Virus record (IMG/VR): IMGVR_UViG_3300027851_000137
Location: 1-21,990 of that record
DNA length: 21,990 nt
DNA from: a virus
Reading direction: 5' to 3' (one strand)
Shown here: in pieces, positions 1 through 6,459 of the stretch
How the letters are laid out: every line of letters begins with the position of its first letter
How positions within the stretch are numbered: the first letter of the stretch is position 1
Made by a program: the position numbers and the translations under genes
The notes under the pieces: generated by a model
What the model was told of the DNA's origin: nothing
What the model saw: the letters and a program-made list of their open reading frames with translations, nothing else
Databases searched by the model: none

Positions 1-65
1 GCGCGGGGGTCGGTGCGGGCGAGGTTGCGGACCGCGTCGTCGGTGAGCGACGTGAAGATGGTCAT
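1..65 (-). CDS. Partial gene, N-terminal 21 codons, unknown product
   Basis: The start ATG is at 65-63 on the minus strand. It is preceded by an AGAGGAAG Shine-Dalgarno and overlaps the stop of the upstream 66-residue gene as ATGA. The visible protein begins MTIFTSLTDDAVRNLARTDP and runs off the left edge. It is the last visible member of the leftward operon. Too little is present to assign a family; the start is supported by SD and coupling only. Confidence 0.6.
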   Translation of the reverse strand, partial: MTIFTSLTDDAVRNLARTDPR

Positions 66-262
66 GACTTCCTCTTTGTTATGAAACACCGCTGCCTCGT
101 CATGTATTCCCCGAACGCCACTCGCTGCGCACCCTTGTAGGTGAGAGCTATACCGCTCACATCGTCGCACGACCAACGATACAGCACCCATAGGAATCTA
201 CGGAAGGTCAGCTTGGCTGGTTTTAATTCGCCGTTGAGAGTTAAGTCATATTCGACACTCAT
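62..262 (-). CDS. Small hypothetical phage protein, 66 aa
   Basis: The product is MSVEYDLTLNGELKPAKLTF… and ends in a basic tail (ITKRKS). The start at 262 was preferred over an upstream in-frame start because an AAAGGAA Shine-Dalgarno lies just before it and because it forms an ATGA overlap with the stop of the Lar-like gene. Its own stop overlaps the next start in the same way, so translation is probably coupled across all three. It is rich in aromatic residues (FRRFLWVLYRW, residues 20-30) and has no signal peptide. No family was recognised; its job can only be inferred as accessory or early from the operon. Confidence 0.6.
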   Translation of the reverse strand: MSVEYDLTLNGELKPAKLTFRRFLWVLYRWSCDDVSGIALTYKGAQRVAFGEYMTRQRCFITKRKS

Positions 263-624
263 GTCGTTTCCTTTGCGATGCGCTCCAGCAGTTCGTCGAT
301 GTCGCGTTCGCATCGTGATGGATATCCTCCGTCAGTGCTCACGATGATCTTCTTGGCGCGTAGCATTGACTGCACTGCTTCCCTTAGTAGATCACGCAAC
401 CGCACGTTGTCAGCGTCGGTGGCGCGGGTGTTCCAGTCCTGGAATGGAATAGCTGGAATATCCTTCGGTTCGTTCCAGTGAAAGCGCTCCAGGGCAATCC
501 GCCCTCTACCCAGAAAGCAATCGCGCTTGTGCCGAACGATAAGCGTGTCGCAGTTCAGTTGCCTCTCTATCTCGGCTGCGCCACCGCAGAAAGGGCAGGG
601 GCGCGCCTTGATTTCGTCACTCAT
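259..624 (-). CDS. Lar-like zinc-finger protein (restriction alleviation family)
   Basis: A 121-residue protein. Seen: a zinc-knuckle start RPCPFCGG at residues 8-15 (Cys10, Cys13), possible further ligands Cys25, His32 and Cys36, and a WNTRA motif at residues 64-68. A CPFCGG start followed by a WN-R-A block is the hallmark of the Lar family (restriction alleviation protein of Rac prophage and many phage homologues), where Lar moderates host type I restriction and modification. The C-terminal half (residues 70-121) is helical, charged and not part of the core motif. An AAGGAG Shine-Dalgarno precedes the start, which overlaps the stop of the GTG-started gene upstream. Family membership is fairly secure; anti-restriction activity is inferred, since many Lar-like phage proteins are untested. 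Confidence 0.7.
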   Translation of the reverse strand: MSDEIKARPCPFCGGAAEIERQLNCDTLIVRHKRDCFLGRGRIALERFHWNEPKDIPAIPFQDWNTRATDADNVRLRDLLREAVQSMLRAKKIIVSTDGGYPSRCERDIDELLERIAKETT

Positions 625-800
625 CGGACGGCTCCTTTCTCGTCATTCCACGTGAACGTCGTGTTGCCCGTGGCTGGATCTACGACCCACGTTGCCGCCC
701 CATTCTTGACGGCGCTCTCGATCGCTGTTATCACCCCACCGTGATGATAATTCAGATGATCGATAAACGCCTTCGCCAGCTGTTCGAGATTGTATTTCAC
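621..800 (-). CDS. Small hypothetical protein, 59 aa, GTG start
   Basis: This gene fills the gap between the RHH gene and the Lar-like gene. It starts with GTG at 800-798, which forms a GTGA overlap with the RHH stop, has an AGAGGTG Shine-Dalgarno just upstream, and ends in a TGA overlapping the Lar-like ATG. The product starts MKYNLEQLAKAFIDHLNYHH and includes TWVVDPATGNTTFTW (residues 37-51), which looks like a beta hairpin. No family was recognised. Both flanking overlaps and the SD make the reading frame convincing despite its size. Confidence 0.65.
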   Translation of the reverse strand: MKYNLEQLAKAFIDHLNYHHGGVITAIESAVKNGAATWVVDPATGNTTFTWNDEKGAVR

Positions 801-1141
801 AGCGCACCTCTTTGTAGCCGCATGGCAATGTCGGTGAGTTTCTGCGCAAACCCGGGACCCATGTCCATCGTCGTGACCTCAATCCCCGTCGCACGCTTCA
901 CTTTGCGCATGCTGTTGGCGATACCGAGGAGGAATCGCGCATCTTCTTCTCGCCTCTCCTGTGTCGACGCGCCGGCGAACGCCAGCCGACGAATCGTGTA
1001 GGCCAACGGCACCTCCTGCCGGTTGGCGATATCGTCGATCCTGATGAACTCTTCATCGGTCAGGCTCACCTTGATCACATGGACGCGGGGGTTGGCAGCC
1101 GGCGGGCGGCCGAGCTTCTTGGGTGGGGCGGGGTCAGTCAT
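797..1141 (-). CDS. Ribbon-helix-helix (MobC/CopG-like) DNA-binding protein
   Basis: A 114-residue protein. After a basic, proline-rich tail (KKLGRPPAANPR) comes HVIKVSLTDEEFIRIDDIAN (about residues 21-40), then a helix ending in YTIRRLAF. This is the pattern of an RHH fold: one DNA-contacting strand followed by two helices. MobC-like relaxosome proteins and phage RHH regulators share it. The C-terminal region (residues 57-114) is helical and probably for oligomerisation. A GGAAG stretch lies about 12 bases before the ATG, a weak SD. No relaxase is visible, so a regulator is more likely than a mobilisation protein. Confidence 0.6.
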   Translation of the reverse strand: MTDPAPPKKLGRPPAANPRVHVIKVSLTDEEFIRIDDIANRQEVPLAYTIRRLAFAGASTQERREEDARFLLGIANSMRKVKRATGIEVTTMDMGPGFAQKLTDIAMRLQRGAL

Positions 1142-1142
1142 G

Positions 1143-1295
1143 TTATTTGTGCTTCCGGTTGAGCGGGCCGCAGCGACGGCGGCGAGGTGATTTCGGGAAT
1201 GCGCGGACGTTCGATCGAGGCATGTACGTCGGCAGTTCTTTCATCCATGAAGCTGCAACGGCGCTCAGTTCGAACATCAAGAGCGGTCTAATCAT
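1143..1295 (-). CDS. Small basic hypothetical protein, 50 aa
   Basis: The start at 1295 has GGAG about nine bases upstream and overlaps the end of the small membrane protein gene by eight bases. The product begins MIRPLLMFELSAVAASWMKE and ends in a strongly basic tail (PKSPRRRRCGPLNRKHK, residues 34-50) that could bind nucleic acid or membrane phosphate. It ends two bases before the next start. No family recognised; the coding call rests on packing and SD, so it is moderate. Confidence 0.45.
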   Translation of the reverse strand: MIRPLLMFELSAVAASWMKELPTYMPRSNVRAFPKSPRRRRCGPLNRKHK

Positions 1296-1389
1296 CGAAA
1301 TCGTCTCCGTATCCGCAGTTGTCTTTAAAGAGGCGGTAGCCGATGTAGACAACTGCGAGGGTGATGAATATCCAATGCCACATCGTCAT
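1288..1389 (-). CDS. Single-pass membrane microprotein, 33 aa
   Basis: The product MTMWHWIFITLAVVYIGYRL… has one hydrophobic helix (residues 3-19) followed by an acidic tail (GYGDDFDD). The start at 1389 has an AAGGGAAG Shine-Dalgarno and forms an ATGA overlap with the stop of the upstream membrane protein gene, so the two are probably translated together. The pair could form a small membrane complex, for example in superinfection exclusion, but no homologue is recognised. Confidence 0.55.
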   Translation of the reverse strand: MTMWHWIFITLAVVYIGYRLFKDNCGYGDDFDD

Positions 1390-1604
1390 GGCTTCCCTTT
1401 CATTCTCATGATAATAATGAGCAGGAACAGGGCGCACGACGTCTGAGGTTCTTTGATGAACAAGCAGACAAAGCCGACAACACCGAGCACGGCGATTAGG
1501 AGCGCCGTCACGAACGCGGAGAGAGCGTCGATGAGACGCGTTGTTTTCACAACAGACGGCGGCAATGTCACTCGTTCTGTCCAATGATCAGGTGTCTTGC
1601 TCAT
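1386..1604 (-). CDS. Small membrane protein, 72 aa
   Basis: Product MSKTPDHWTERVTLPPSVVK… has a hydrophilic N-terminus of about 22 residues. A long hydrophobic stretch follows (ALSAFVTALLIAVLGVVGF, about residues 27-45, extending to about 50), then a second one (SCALFLLIIIM, about residues 57-67), giving one or two membrane passes. The start at 1604 was chosen over an upstream in-frame start because of a GGAGTT Shine-Dalgarno and an ATGA overlap with the preceding stop. Next to a second membrane microprotein, it suggests an inner-membrane function, but no family is recognised. Confidence 0.6.
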   Translation of the reverse strand: MSKTPDHWTERVTLPPSVVKTTRLIDALSAFVTALLIAVLGVVGFVCLFIKEPQTSCALFLLIIIMRMKGKP

Positions 1605-2158
1605 GGAATGAACTCCGTCGGAATAAGGTCGCTGCCCGGCCACGCCGACTCCCGCGCAGCCACTGGAAGCACCCTGGAGATATCACAGTCGACGCGGGCT
1701 GCGGCGATGTCGCACATCCGACCCCATTCGAATTCCCACCGAGGACGTCCGCGGTTCTGCGTGCGATCGTCCTCGATCGACATGTCGGCCCCGTGGATCT
1801 CGATGCGTCCATTCGGGCCGGCGAGGCGGCAGGAGAGCGCGAGCGCGGCGACAATCGAGGTGTTGCATTCGATCGGGAGATAGGCGTCACATGGGAGCTT
1901 CAGCTCCTCCCATGCCACGTTGAGCACCGGAGCGATGAGGTTCATCTCGCTGAGCACGAAGGATGGCGCGCAGTAGCCCACACGCGGCACGGTGCGGATC
2001 TGCGGGTACACCGCCCGGTCGCCTCCTACCACCCAATCCGGGTTTGCGACTTTATCGCTCGCCCGGTTCACGGTGACAACGGCGATGGTGTCGAAGTCGA
2101 GCATGGCGGGCCAGGTCTTCAGCAGGCTGGGGCCATCGGAGGCGATGAGGACGCGCAT
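1601..2158 (-). CDS. DUF115/MptE-like Rossmann-type protein
   Basis: A 185-residue protein. Seen: GPSL at residues 9-12, a hydrophobic strand followed by VNRAS (about 29-33), PDWVVGGD (about 40-47), a CNTSIVAALALSCRLAG helix (about 98-114), and the strand RIEIHGADM (about 117-125). The order GPSL, VNRA, P-D-x-x-V-x-x-D, and later strand-G-x-D is that of the DUF115/MptE-like fold, which includes 6-hydroxymethylpterin pyrophosphokinase and motility-associated glycosylation (Maf) proteins. This version is short. The role is unknown: nucleotide- or sugar-nucleotide-dependent transfer, perhaps for DNA or surface modification, is inference. A CAGGAG Shine-Dalgarno precedes the ATG, which overlaps the upstream stop by one base (TAATG). 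Confidence 0.5.
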   Translation of the reverse strand: MRVLIASDGPSLLKTWPAMLDFDTIAVVTVNRASDKVANPDWVVGGDRAVYPQIRTVPRVGYCAPSFVLSEMNLIAPVLNVAWEELKLPCDAYLPIECNTSIVAALALSCRLAGPNGRIEIHGADMSIEDDRTQNRGRPRWEFEWGRMCDIAAARVDCDISRVLPVAARESAWPGSDLIPTEFIP

Positions 2159-2421
2159 TAGATACTCCTGCGATAAACGTGAAGAATAAACGATCCGTTG
2201 TTGAACATGGCCGTTCCAATATAAGCGAAGCCGTCTGGGACACTGTCGCCCGTGACGATGGCAACTAATCGAACAAGAGGCTTCGGACGGGTATCGTCAT
2301 GAACTTCGGCCCACACAGTTAATTGCCCATTCTGATTCGCGACGTGCCTGATGACAGCATCTCTCGGAATGTCGATCCGAGCGCAGTCGACGAACTGGTA
2401 CTTAAGAATGCGAACGGTCAC
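2158..2421 (-). CDS. DUF7352-like phage protein
   Basis: An 87-residue product starting at GTG (2421-2419) in a GTGA overlap with the upstream stop, with AAAGG upstream. Seen: ILKYQF near the N-terminus, IDIPRDAVIRHVANQNGQL (about residues 16-34), LTVWAEV (34-40), and FAYIGTAMF followed by FILHVY at the end. This series of short strands (a Y-x-(L/F) opening, 'IP..A.I..V..QNG...W..V', 'YIGT', 'HVY') matches the small all-beta DUF7352 proteins common in phages. Function is unknown. The domain is complete in length. Confidence 0.65.
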   Translation of the reverse strand: MTVRILKYQFVDCARIDIPRDAVIRHVANQNGQLTVWAEVHDDTRPKPLVRLVAIVTGDSVPDGFAYIGTAMFNNGSFILHVYRRSI

Positions 2422-3437
2422 GGGCTGACCTTTGCGATCAGCTTACCGCAGAACCACGAGAACGGGCCGGTAATTCCACGATAGGAGCCGTTGAAACTAA
2501 TATCGCACGTCCGCCCGATGTCCAACGGTGTGGGTTCCCGATCACCCTTGCCGACGGCGGTACGCGCCACACGCACGATGCCTTTGCCCGGCTCGGTGAT
2601 CTCGATCAGTCCGCCCTCTTCGTCCTTCCACACCTCTCCCGTCACTCCAAAGGGAGTGGGAGCAGGAGGTGAACCGGTCGTAAGAATTTCGACGATATCG
2701 GAGGGATGAAGAGAAAGGGAAGTCCAATTATGTCCAGTGATCGTTGTTAAGGTATGGCTCCAAATGAGCGGATAAAATTCATCGACCTGTTTATTGACCA
2801 ACGTCACCGTCCGCCCGTCCCGCGTCTTCGCCGTTGCGCCAATGTAGAGATGCGAGAGATCGAGTTTCTTCTCCTTCGGCTTGATGCGATAATCTGCACA
2901 AGGAGCGTCGAAGTGGAGTTGCTTCGATTCATAATCAGTCCATTCACTGCACGTTAAAAACTGAATCGTCTCTCCATTCTTCTCAGCCTCGATCAACTTC
3001 CGCACCCATTCGGGATGCGCATCGGTCACGGGAATCGGCTCGGTGCCAGGGACGGACATGCCGAAAACGACGTCAGGGAGGGACGCAGACTTGTGCGTTG
3101 TCGCATGGCCGATAGTGAAGCCACCTCCTTTTATACGCAAAGCTCCTCGTGCGTCTCGCCACACCGTCTCGCCGAAACGCACCTCAGTGTCTGAAACGGA
3201 AGTCATCTGCGACACATCGATGACTTTCACGATGTCCTTGGGGTCACATGCGGCCGTGTAGCCGCCGTCGTTCCGGTATGAGTCGCGATGCCCATCTTCG
3301 TCGCGTGTCCAGAACGAATAGAGCGTTCCTCCGGTTCGCAGTGTATTGTCCAGGGTCACAATACGTCCGTCGCGACGGAGCAGAGGCTGGCCATGGCTGC
3401 ATGCGGATAGGTTGATGCGAGGGTAGGGGTTGGACAT
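2418..3437 (-). CDS. Repeat-containing phage hypothetical protein, 339 aa
   Basis: Start 3437 has a CAGGAG Shine-Dalgarno six bases upstream. The frame stays open another 58 codons to 3611, so a 397-residue form is possible. The protein repeats one module: near the N-terminus 'DGRIVTLDNTL…DPKDIVKVID' and in the middle 'DGRTVTLVNKQ…HPSDIVEILTT'. A second theme also occurs twice (ETVWRDARGALRI and GEVWKDEEGGLIEI). Between them lies HPEWVRKLIEAEKNGETIQF followed by DYRIKP, a segment common in phage proteins of unknown function. No enzyme motif, signal or membrane span was seen. It may be a small beta-barrel scaffold or binding protein made by duplication. Confidence 0.65.
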   Translation of the reverse strand: MSNPYPRINLSACSHGQPLLRRDGRIVTLDNTLRTGGTLYSFWTRDEDGHRDSYRNDGGYTAACDPKDIVKVIDVSQMTSVSDTEVRFGETVWRDARGALRIKGGGFTIGHATTHKSASLPDVVFGMSVPGTEPIPVTDAHPEWVRKLIEAEKNGETIQFLTCSEWTDYESKQLHFDAPCADYRIKPKEKKLDLSHLYIGATAKTRDGRTVTLVNKQVDEFYPLIWSHTLTTITGHNWTSLSLHPSDIVEILTTGSPPAPTPFGVTGEVWKDEEGGLIEITEPGKGIVRVARTAVGKGDREPTPLDIGRTCDISFNGSYRGITGPFSWFCGKLIAKVSP

Positions 3438-3607
3438 CGGAGACTCCTGCGGATATGGGAGAGGATCGGGAAAAACGGAAACGGGTTGAAGCAGATGAGG
3501 GGTAAGAAAGGCCGATGGGATTTCGCAATGGCGAGCGAAAGTTCGGAGTAGACATTGTTGCCAAATTTTAAACGGGATCTCGTCTCGTCCGTCGTGAGTG
3601 AGGATTT

Positions 3608-3793
3608 TCATTGCCCGCCCTTCGGCACGCTCGCCTCGCGGATCATGCTGCTCTCGACGATCCCGCGCACGATGGCGGTAATGGTCTTCGCCCGCTCACG
3701 AGCGAGGCGCTCCAGCCATCGGTATTGCTTGGCGGTGAAGTAGACCTTCGTCTGGCGCATGCTGACGGGAGGCTTGATATGTGGATGTACCAT
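3608..3793 (-). CDS. Ribbon-helix-helix regulator, first gene of left operon
   Basis: A 61-residue protein. Seen: MRQTKVYFTAKQYRWLERLA (residues 12-31), then RERAKTITAIVRGIVESSM. This is a compact Arc/CopG-type RHH: strand (TKVYFT), helix, turn, helix ending in IVRGIVE. It begins the leftward operon, and three phased repeats lie immediately before its start, so it probably represses its own promoter. There is no Shine-Dalgarno before ATG 3793 or the alternative ATG at 3760 (residue 12). The promoter geometry puts transcription start two or three bases before ATG 3793, so translation may be nearly leaderless. The stop overlaps the open upstream extension of the next gene. Confidence 0.65.
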   Translation of the reverse strand: MVHPHIKPPVSMRQTKVYFTAKQYRWLERLARERAKTITAIVRGIVESSMIREASVPKGGQ

Positions 3794-3794
3794 G

Positions 3795-3825
3795 ATGGGG
3801 ACAGAATGGGGACAAAATGGGGACA
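3795..3825. repeat. Three phased 9-bp direct repeats (candidate operator)
   Basis: Three perfect copies of ATGGGGACA lie at 3795-3803, 3806-3814 and 3817-3825, spaced exactly 11 bp apart, which is about one helical turn. They cover the candidate -10 to -35 region of the leftward promoter and sit beside an RHH gene. RHH proteins typically bind arrays of short repeats on one face of the helix. Operator function is inference; the repeats are directly seen. Confidence 0.7.
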
Positions 3826-3830
3826 GTCAA
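3803..3830 (-). promoter_or_regulatory. Candidate leftward promoter of the RHH operon
   Basis: On the minus strand TTGACT (3830-3825) is followed after 16 bases by CATTCT (3808-3803). The -35 is good and the -10 is poor (3 of 6). Transcription start would fall near 3796, only two or three bases before the RHH ATG at 3793. The three 9-bp repeats overlie the promoter, which fits repression. Confidence 0.4.
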
Positions 3831-3845
3831 GAGAGACCTTGCCCG

Positions 3846-3874
3846 TTGACCTCTGCCGCCCCTCGGCATAGCCT
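3846..3874 (+). promoter_or_regulatory. Weak candidate rightward promoter for the primase gene
   Basis: TTGACC (3846-3851) and TAGCCT (3869-3874) are separated by 17 bases, ahead of the primase-helicase. The -10 matches the consensus at only three of six positions, so this is a suggestion. It would leave a leader of about 90 bases containing the 3900-3925 hairpin. Confidence 0.25.
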
Positions 3875-3884
3875 TGGCGTCCTA

Positions 3885-3925
3885 CCACAAAACGAAAGAC
3901 CCTCGGAGGTATCCGCCTCCGAGGG
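3885..3925 (-). terminator. Leftward intrinsic-terminator-like hairpin
   Basis: A perfect 10-bp stem (3900-3909 with 3916-3925; arms CCCTCGGAGG and CCTCCGAGGG) has a six-base loop. On the minus strand it is followed by TCTTTCGTTTTGTGG, a typical interrupted U tract. On the plus strand no U tract follows. It would stop leftward transcripts coming antisense from the primase gene before they enter the early operon, or act as a hairpin in the primase leader. Confidence 0.5.
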
Positions 3926-3968
3926 GTTCGTAGCCGTGCCAGCGGCTGGCCCACCAAGAAAGTGCAGC

Positions 3969-6383
3969 ATGAATCCCACGGTCCTCGACGCAAGTGTCTC
4001 CTACCACGCCGCCGGCCTCTCGGTTGTCCCTTGCTCAGCCTCGACCAAGCGACCGTTGGTCGGAGACTGGGAGCAATATCAAAAGATCCAGATCGATCGC
4101 CCCAGTCTCACACACGGCGTCCAGTCGTCGGGGGCCGTCGGCATCATCACCGGGTATGGAGACGTCGAGGCCATCGACTTCGACTTGAAGGGGTTCGCAT
4201 GGCGGGCATGGCGCGATTTGGTGCTTGAGGAAGACCCCGACCTCCTGCAACGGTGCTACGTCGAGCGGTCGCCCTCGGGCGGCTGGCACGTGGTTTACCG
4301 CTGCTCCGAGATTGAAGGGAACGTGAAGCTGGCCTCATACCGATTCCCCATCACGCAGGCGGGGGCCGGGCTGCTGCGGCGGCACGATCGCGACCTCCCC
4401 TATGTGGCGGAGGCAGGCGAGAAAGCCGGTGCGCTGATCGTCAAGCCCGGCGGCTCGACCAAGGGCTACGAGGTGCGCAAGGGCGTCTGCACCCTAGTGC
4501 CGATCGAGACGCGTGGGAAGGGTGGGTTCCTCGTCGTCGCGCCGACTCTGGGGTATGTGAAACAGTGGGGGGCGTTAGACGCCCTGCCCGTGTTGACACC
4601 GGGCGAACGCGCCGTGCTGATCGGTGCGGCACGGGCTATCGGCGACCGCGTCGAGGTGGTAGCTGAGGCGAAGGCGTCGCGGGGTGTAGTGGCCGGCGAG
4701 GAGCACAGGCCGGACGAATACGACGATGAGAACGACGATCGGATCGGCACCCATTTCAATAAGGTGGGCGACTACGCGGCGCTGCTGGAGGCGCACGGCT
4801 GGACGAAGCACGGAAAGGTTCGGGGACCTAATGAATATTGGGTGAGGCCGGGGAAGGATCGCCGCGACGGATGGTCGGCGTCCTGGCACACTGAGCAGCG
4901 GCTGTTCTACGTCTTCACCTCCTCGACCGTGCTGCGGATGTCGTGTGCGAAAGAGGAGCAGATGGCCGATGGGCAGGGCCATGCCTATAGTTATTTCAAG
5001 CTGTACGCCGAGCTGGAACACGACGGGGATTACAAGGCGGCGACGAAGCGGCTGATCAAGGACAATCCCGAGGTGGCGCGGGAATTGGAGATGAAAGGGT
5101 TGATGGCGGTGATCGCGGAGGAGAGCGTCGACGCGGAGGAGGCCGAGGCCATTAAGCAACAGATCGAGATGGACGCCGGCCGGCCAGCGATGTCGATCAA
5201 CCCGCCGCAGTTCCGCGTCTACATGGCGATTCGCATGTTCATGCGGAAGCGGAAGCTGACCTTCGACGCGTTGGAGAATATTCGCTGCAACGGCGAGCTG
5301 CACAGCATGGACATCAATCAGCTCGGGCTGGAGATCCTAACGAACATGCGCAATGAGCATGTGCCGTCCGCCGATGCCGTGCGCGACACCCTGCAAGTGC
5401 TGCGCGGGCGCGACGCACGTCGGCGGCGGGCTGAGATCGTGAAGGCGATGTGTGGGAAGCCGTCGACCGCTGAAGGGGAGCGCGAGCTGGAGAAGTTACT
5501 AGGGGCCGTCTCCGATGCATGGACGGAGACGGACAAGATAGCGTTGAAGCTGTTGATGTGGAATACGAAGGTTAAGCAGACCGGGGGATACGGTGAATCG
5601 CATCACTGCGTCGTGTTCTATAACCCGCATCAGGAAGCGGGGAAGTCAGTCATGGCGCGTAAATTCATATCGCCGTGGGGTGAATTATCAGTCGGCAAGT
5701 TCTCCATTAAATTCATTACCGACGAGCGCTGCACGCCAATGCTGTCGAAGCTGGCTATAGGCAATGTCGACGAGATGGCGGGCATGGACAAGGCCGACAT
5801 TGACGAAGTGAAAGGGACGATCACAGCGGCTCGGGCCATGTATCGCCCGATGCGAACGAACGATGCCGTTGAAGTTCCCATGATGATGTCGTTCGTCGCT
5901 ACCAGCAATAATCCTGTAAGCGAGTTGGTCCGCGATACATCAGGTAATCGACGGTTCTATGAGCTGAAGACGAAGCACACGTTGGACTGGGATGTCATTA
6001 ATAACATTGATTATGGGCTTGTATGGCAGGCAGTCTCCGAGAGCGATCGGTGCCCGGCATTTGACAACCGAGCCGGGCTACGGGCTGTGAATGCGAAGAC
6101 CGCTTATAAGGACAGCGTCGAGCAGTGGCTGGAATATGAGGACGACAACGCCGTCAACGGGGTGTGGGGAGAAAATAGCGTCGACCGTATTAATCCGGCT
6201 GACGGGGTTAAATATGAGGTGCTGTATGCTCGCTACGCGGCTTGGTGCCGGACATTTGAAATGCGCCCATTGGCGGGTAATAGGCTGGGCGGGAGACTAA
6301 CCGGGTTTTCCATGGGCTGGGAGATGCGCAAACCCCATGGACAGCCCCGGCGGTATTATCGGAACACGCTCGACGACCTTTGA
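3969..6383 (+). CDS. Prim-pol primase fused to VapE/SF3-like helicase
   Basis: An 804-residue replication protein. The N-terminal archaeo-eukaryotic prim-pol domain (about residues 5-220) shows SYHAAGLSVVPCS, the metal-binding AIDFDL (Asp70, Asp72), GGWHVVY with His107, and ETRGKGGFLVVAPT (180-193). The C-terminal helicase-like ATPase has a P-loop NPHQEAGKS (552-560; Lys559), Walker B LAIGNVDE (595-602) and an arginine-finger-like SGNRRFY (658-664), as in VirE/VapE proteins. It should unwind and prime phage DNA. The P-loop lacks the usual first glycine (Pro553 there). ATG 3969 was chosen because the domain begins right after it; an upstream in-frame extension to 3759 runs through control DNA. 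The SD (AAGAAAG) is weak. The middle, about 230-520, is a helical linker. Confidence 0.85.
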   Translation: MNPTVLDASVSYHAAGLSVVPCSASTKRPLVGDWEQYQKIQIDRPSLTHGVQSSGAVGIITGYGDVEAIDFDLKGFAWRAWRDLVLEEDPDLLQRCYVERSPSGGWHVVYRCSEIEGNVKLASYRFPITQAGAGLLRRHDRDLPYVAEAGEKAGALIVKPGGSTKGYEVRKGVCTLVPIETRGKGGFLVVAPTLGYVKQWGALDALPVLTPGERAVLIGAARAIGDRVEVVAEAKASRGVVAGEEHRPDEYDDENDDRIGTHFNKVGDYAALLEAHGWTKHGKVRGPNEYWVRPGKDRRDGWSASWHTEQRLFYVFTSSTVLRMSCAKEEQMADGQGHAYSYFKLYAELEHDGDYKAATKRLIKDNPEVARELEMKGLMAVIAEESVDAEEAEAIKQQIEMDAGRPAMSINPPQFRVYMAIRMFMRKRKLTFDALENIRCNGELHSMDINQLGLEILTNMRNEHVPSADAVRDTLQVLRGRDARRRRAEIVKAMCGKPSTAEGERELEKLLGAVSDAWTETDKIALKLLMWNTKVKQTGGYGESHHCVVFYNPHQEAGKSVMARKFISPWGELSVGKFSIKFITDERCTPMLSKLAIGNVDEMAGMDKADIDEVKGTITAARAMYRPMRTNDAVEVPMMMSFVATSNNPVSELVRDTSGNRRFYELKTKHTLDWDVINNIDYGLVWQAVSESDRCPAFDNRAGLRAVNAKTAYKDSVEQWLEYEDDNAVNGVWGENSVDRINPADGVKYEVLYARYAAWCRTFEMRPLAGNRLGGRLTGFSMGWEMRKPHGQPRRYYRNTLDDL

Positions 6384-6392
6384 ACCGGATAG

Positions 6393-6414
6393 CCCCGCGT
6401 GCGCCCCGCGTGCG
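6393..6414. repeat. 11-bp perfect tandem duplication
   Basis: CCCCGCGTGCG occurs twice in direct succession (6393-6403, 6404-6414), ten bases after the primase stop. It could be a slippage duplication or a protein-binding site. No further copy was noticed. Confidence 0.8.
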
Positions 6415-6459
6415 AGGAAATTCCAAAACTATACAAAATCACCGCAAGAACCGCTATTC

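Noticed and set aside
797-1141. A plasmid mobilisation function (MobC)
   Set aside because: The RHH pattern fits, but no relaxase or origin of transfer was seen and all context is phage.
1541-2161. A 206-codon plus-strand frame opposite the DUF115-like gene
   Set aside because: The opposite strand carries recognisable motifs, a CAGGAG signal and overlaps with both neighbours; the plus-strand product shows none.
3759-3968. Extending the primase start to 3759
   Set aside because: The extra 70 codons run through the RHH promoter repeats and a terminator-like hairpin; the prim-pol domain begins directly after ATG 3969.
4575-5303. A 242-codon minus-strand open frame opposite the primase-helicase
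   Set aside because: Low-complexity His/Leu/Arg translation typical of the complement of a GC-rich gene; the plus-strand protein has clear motifs.
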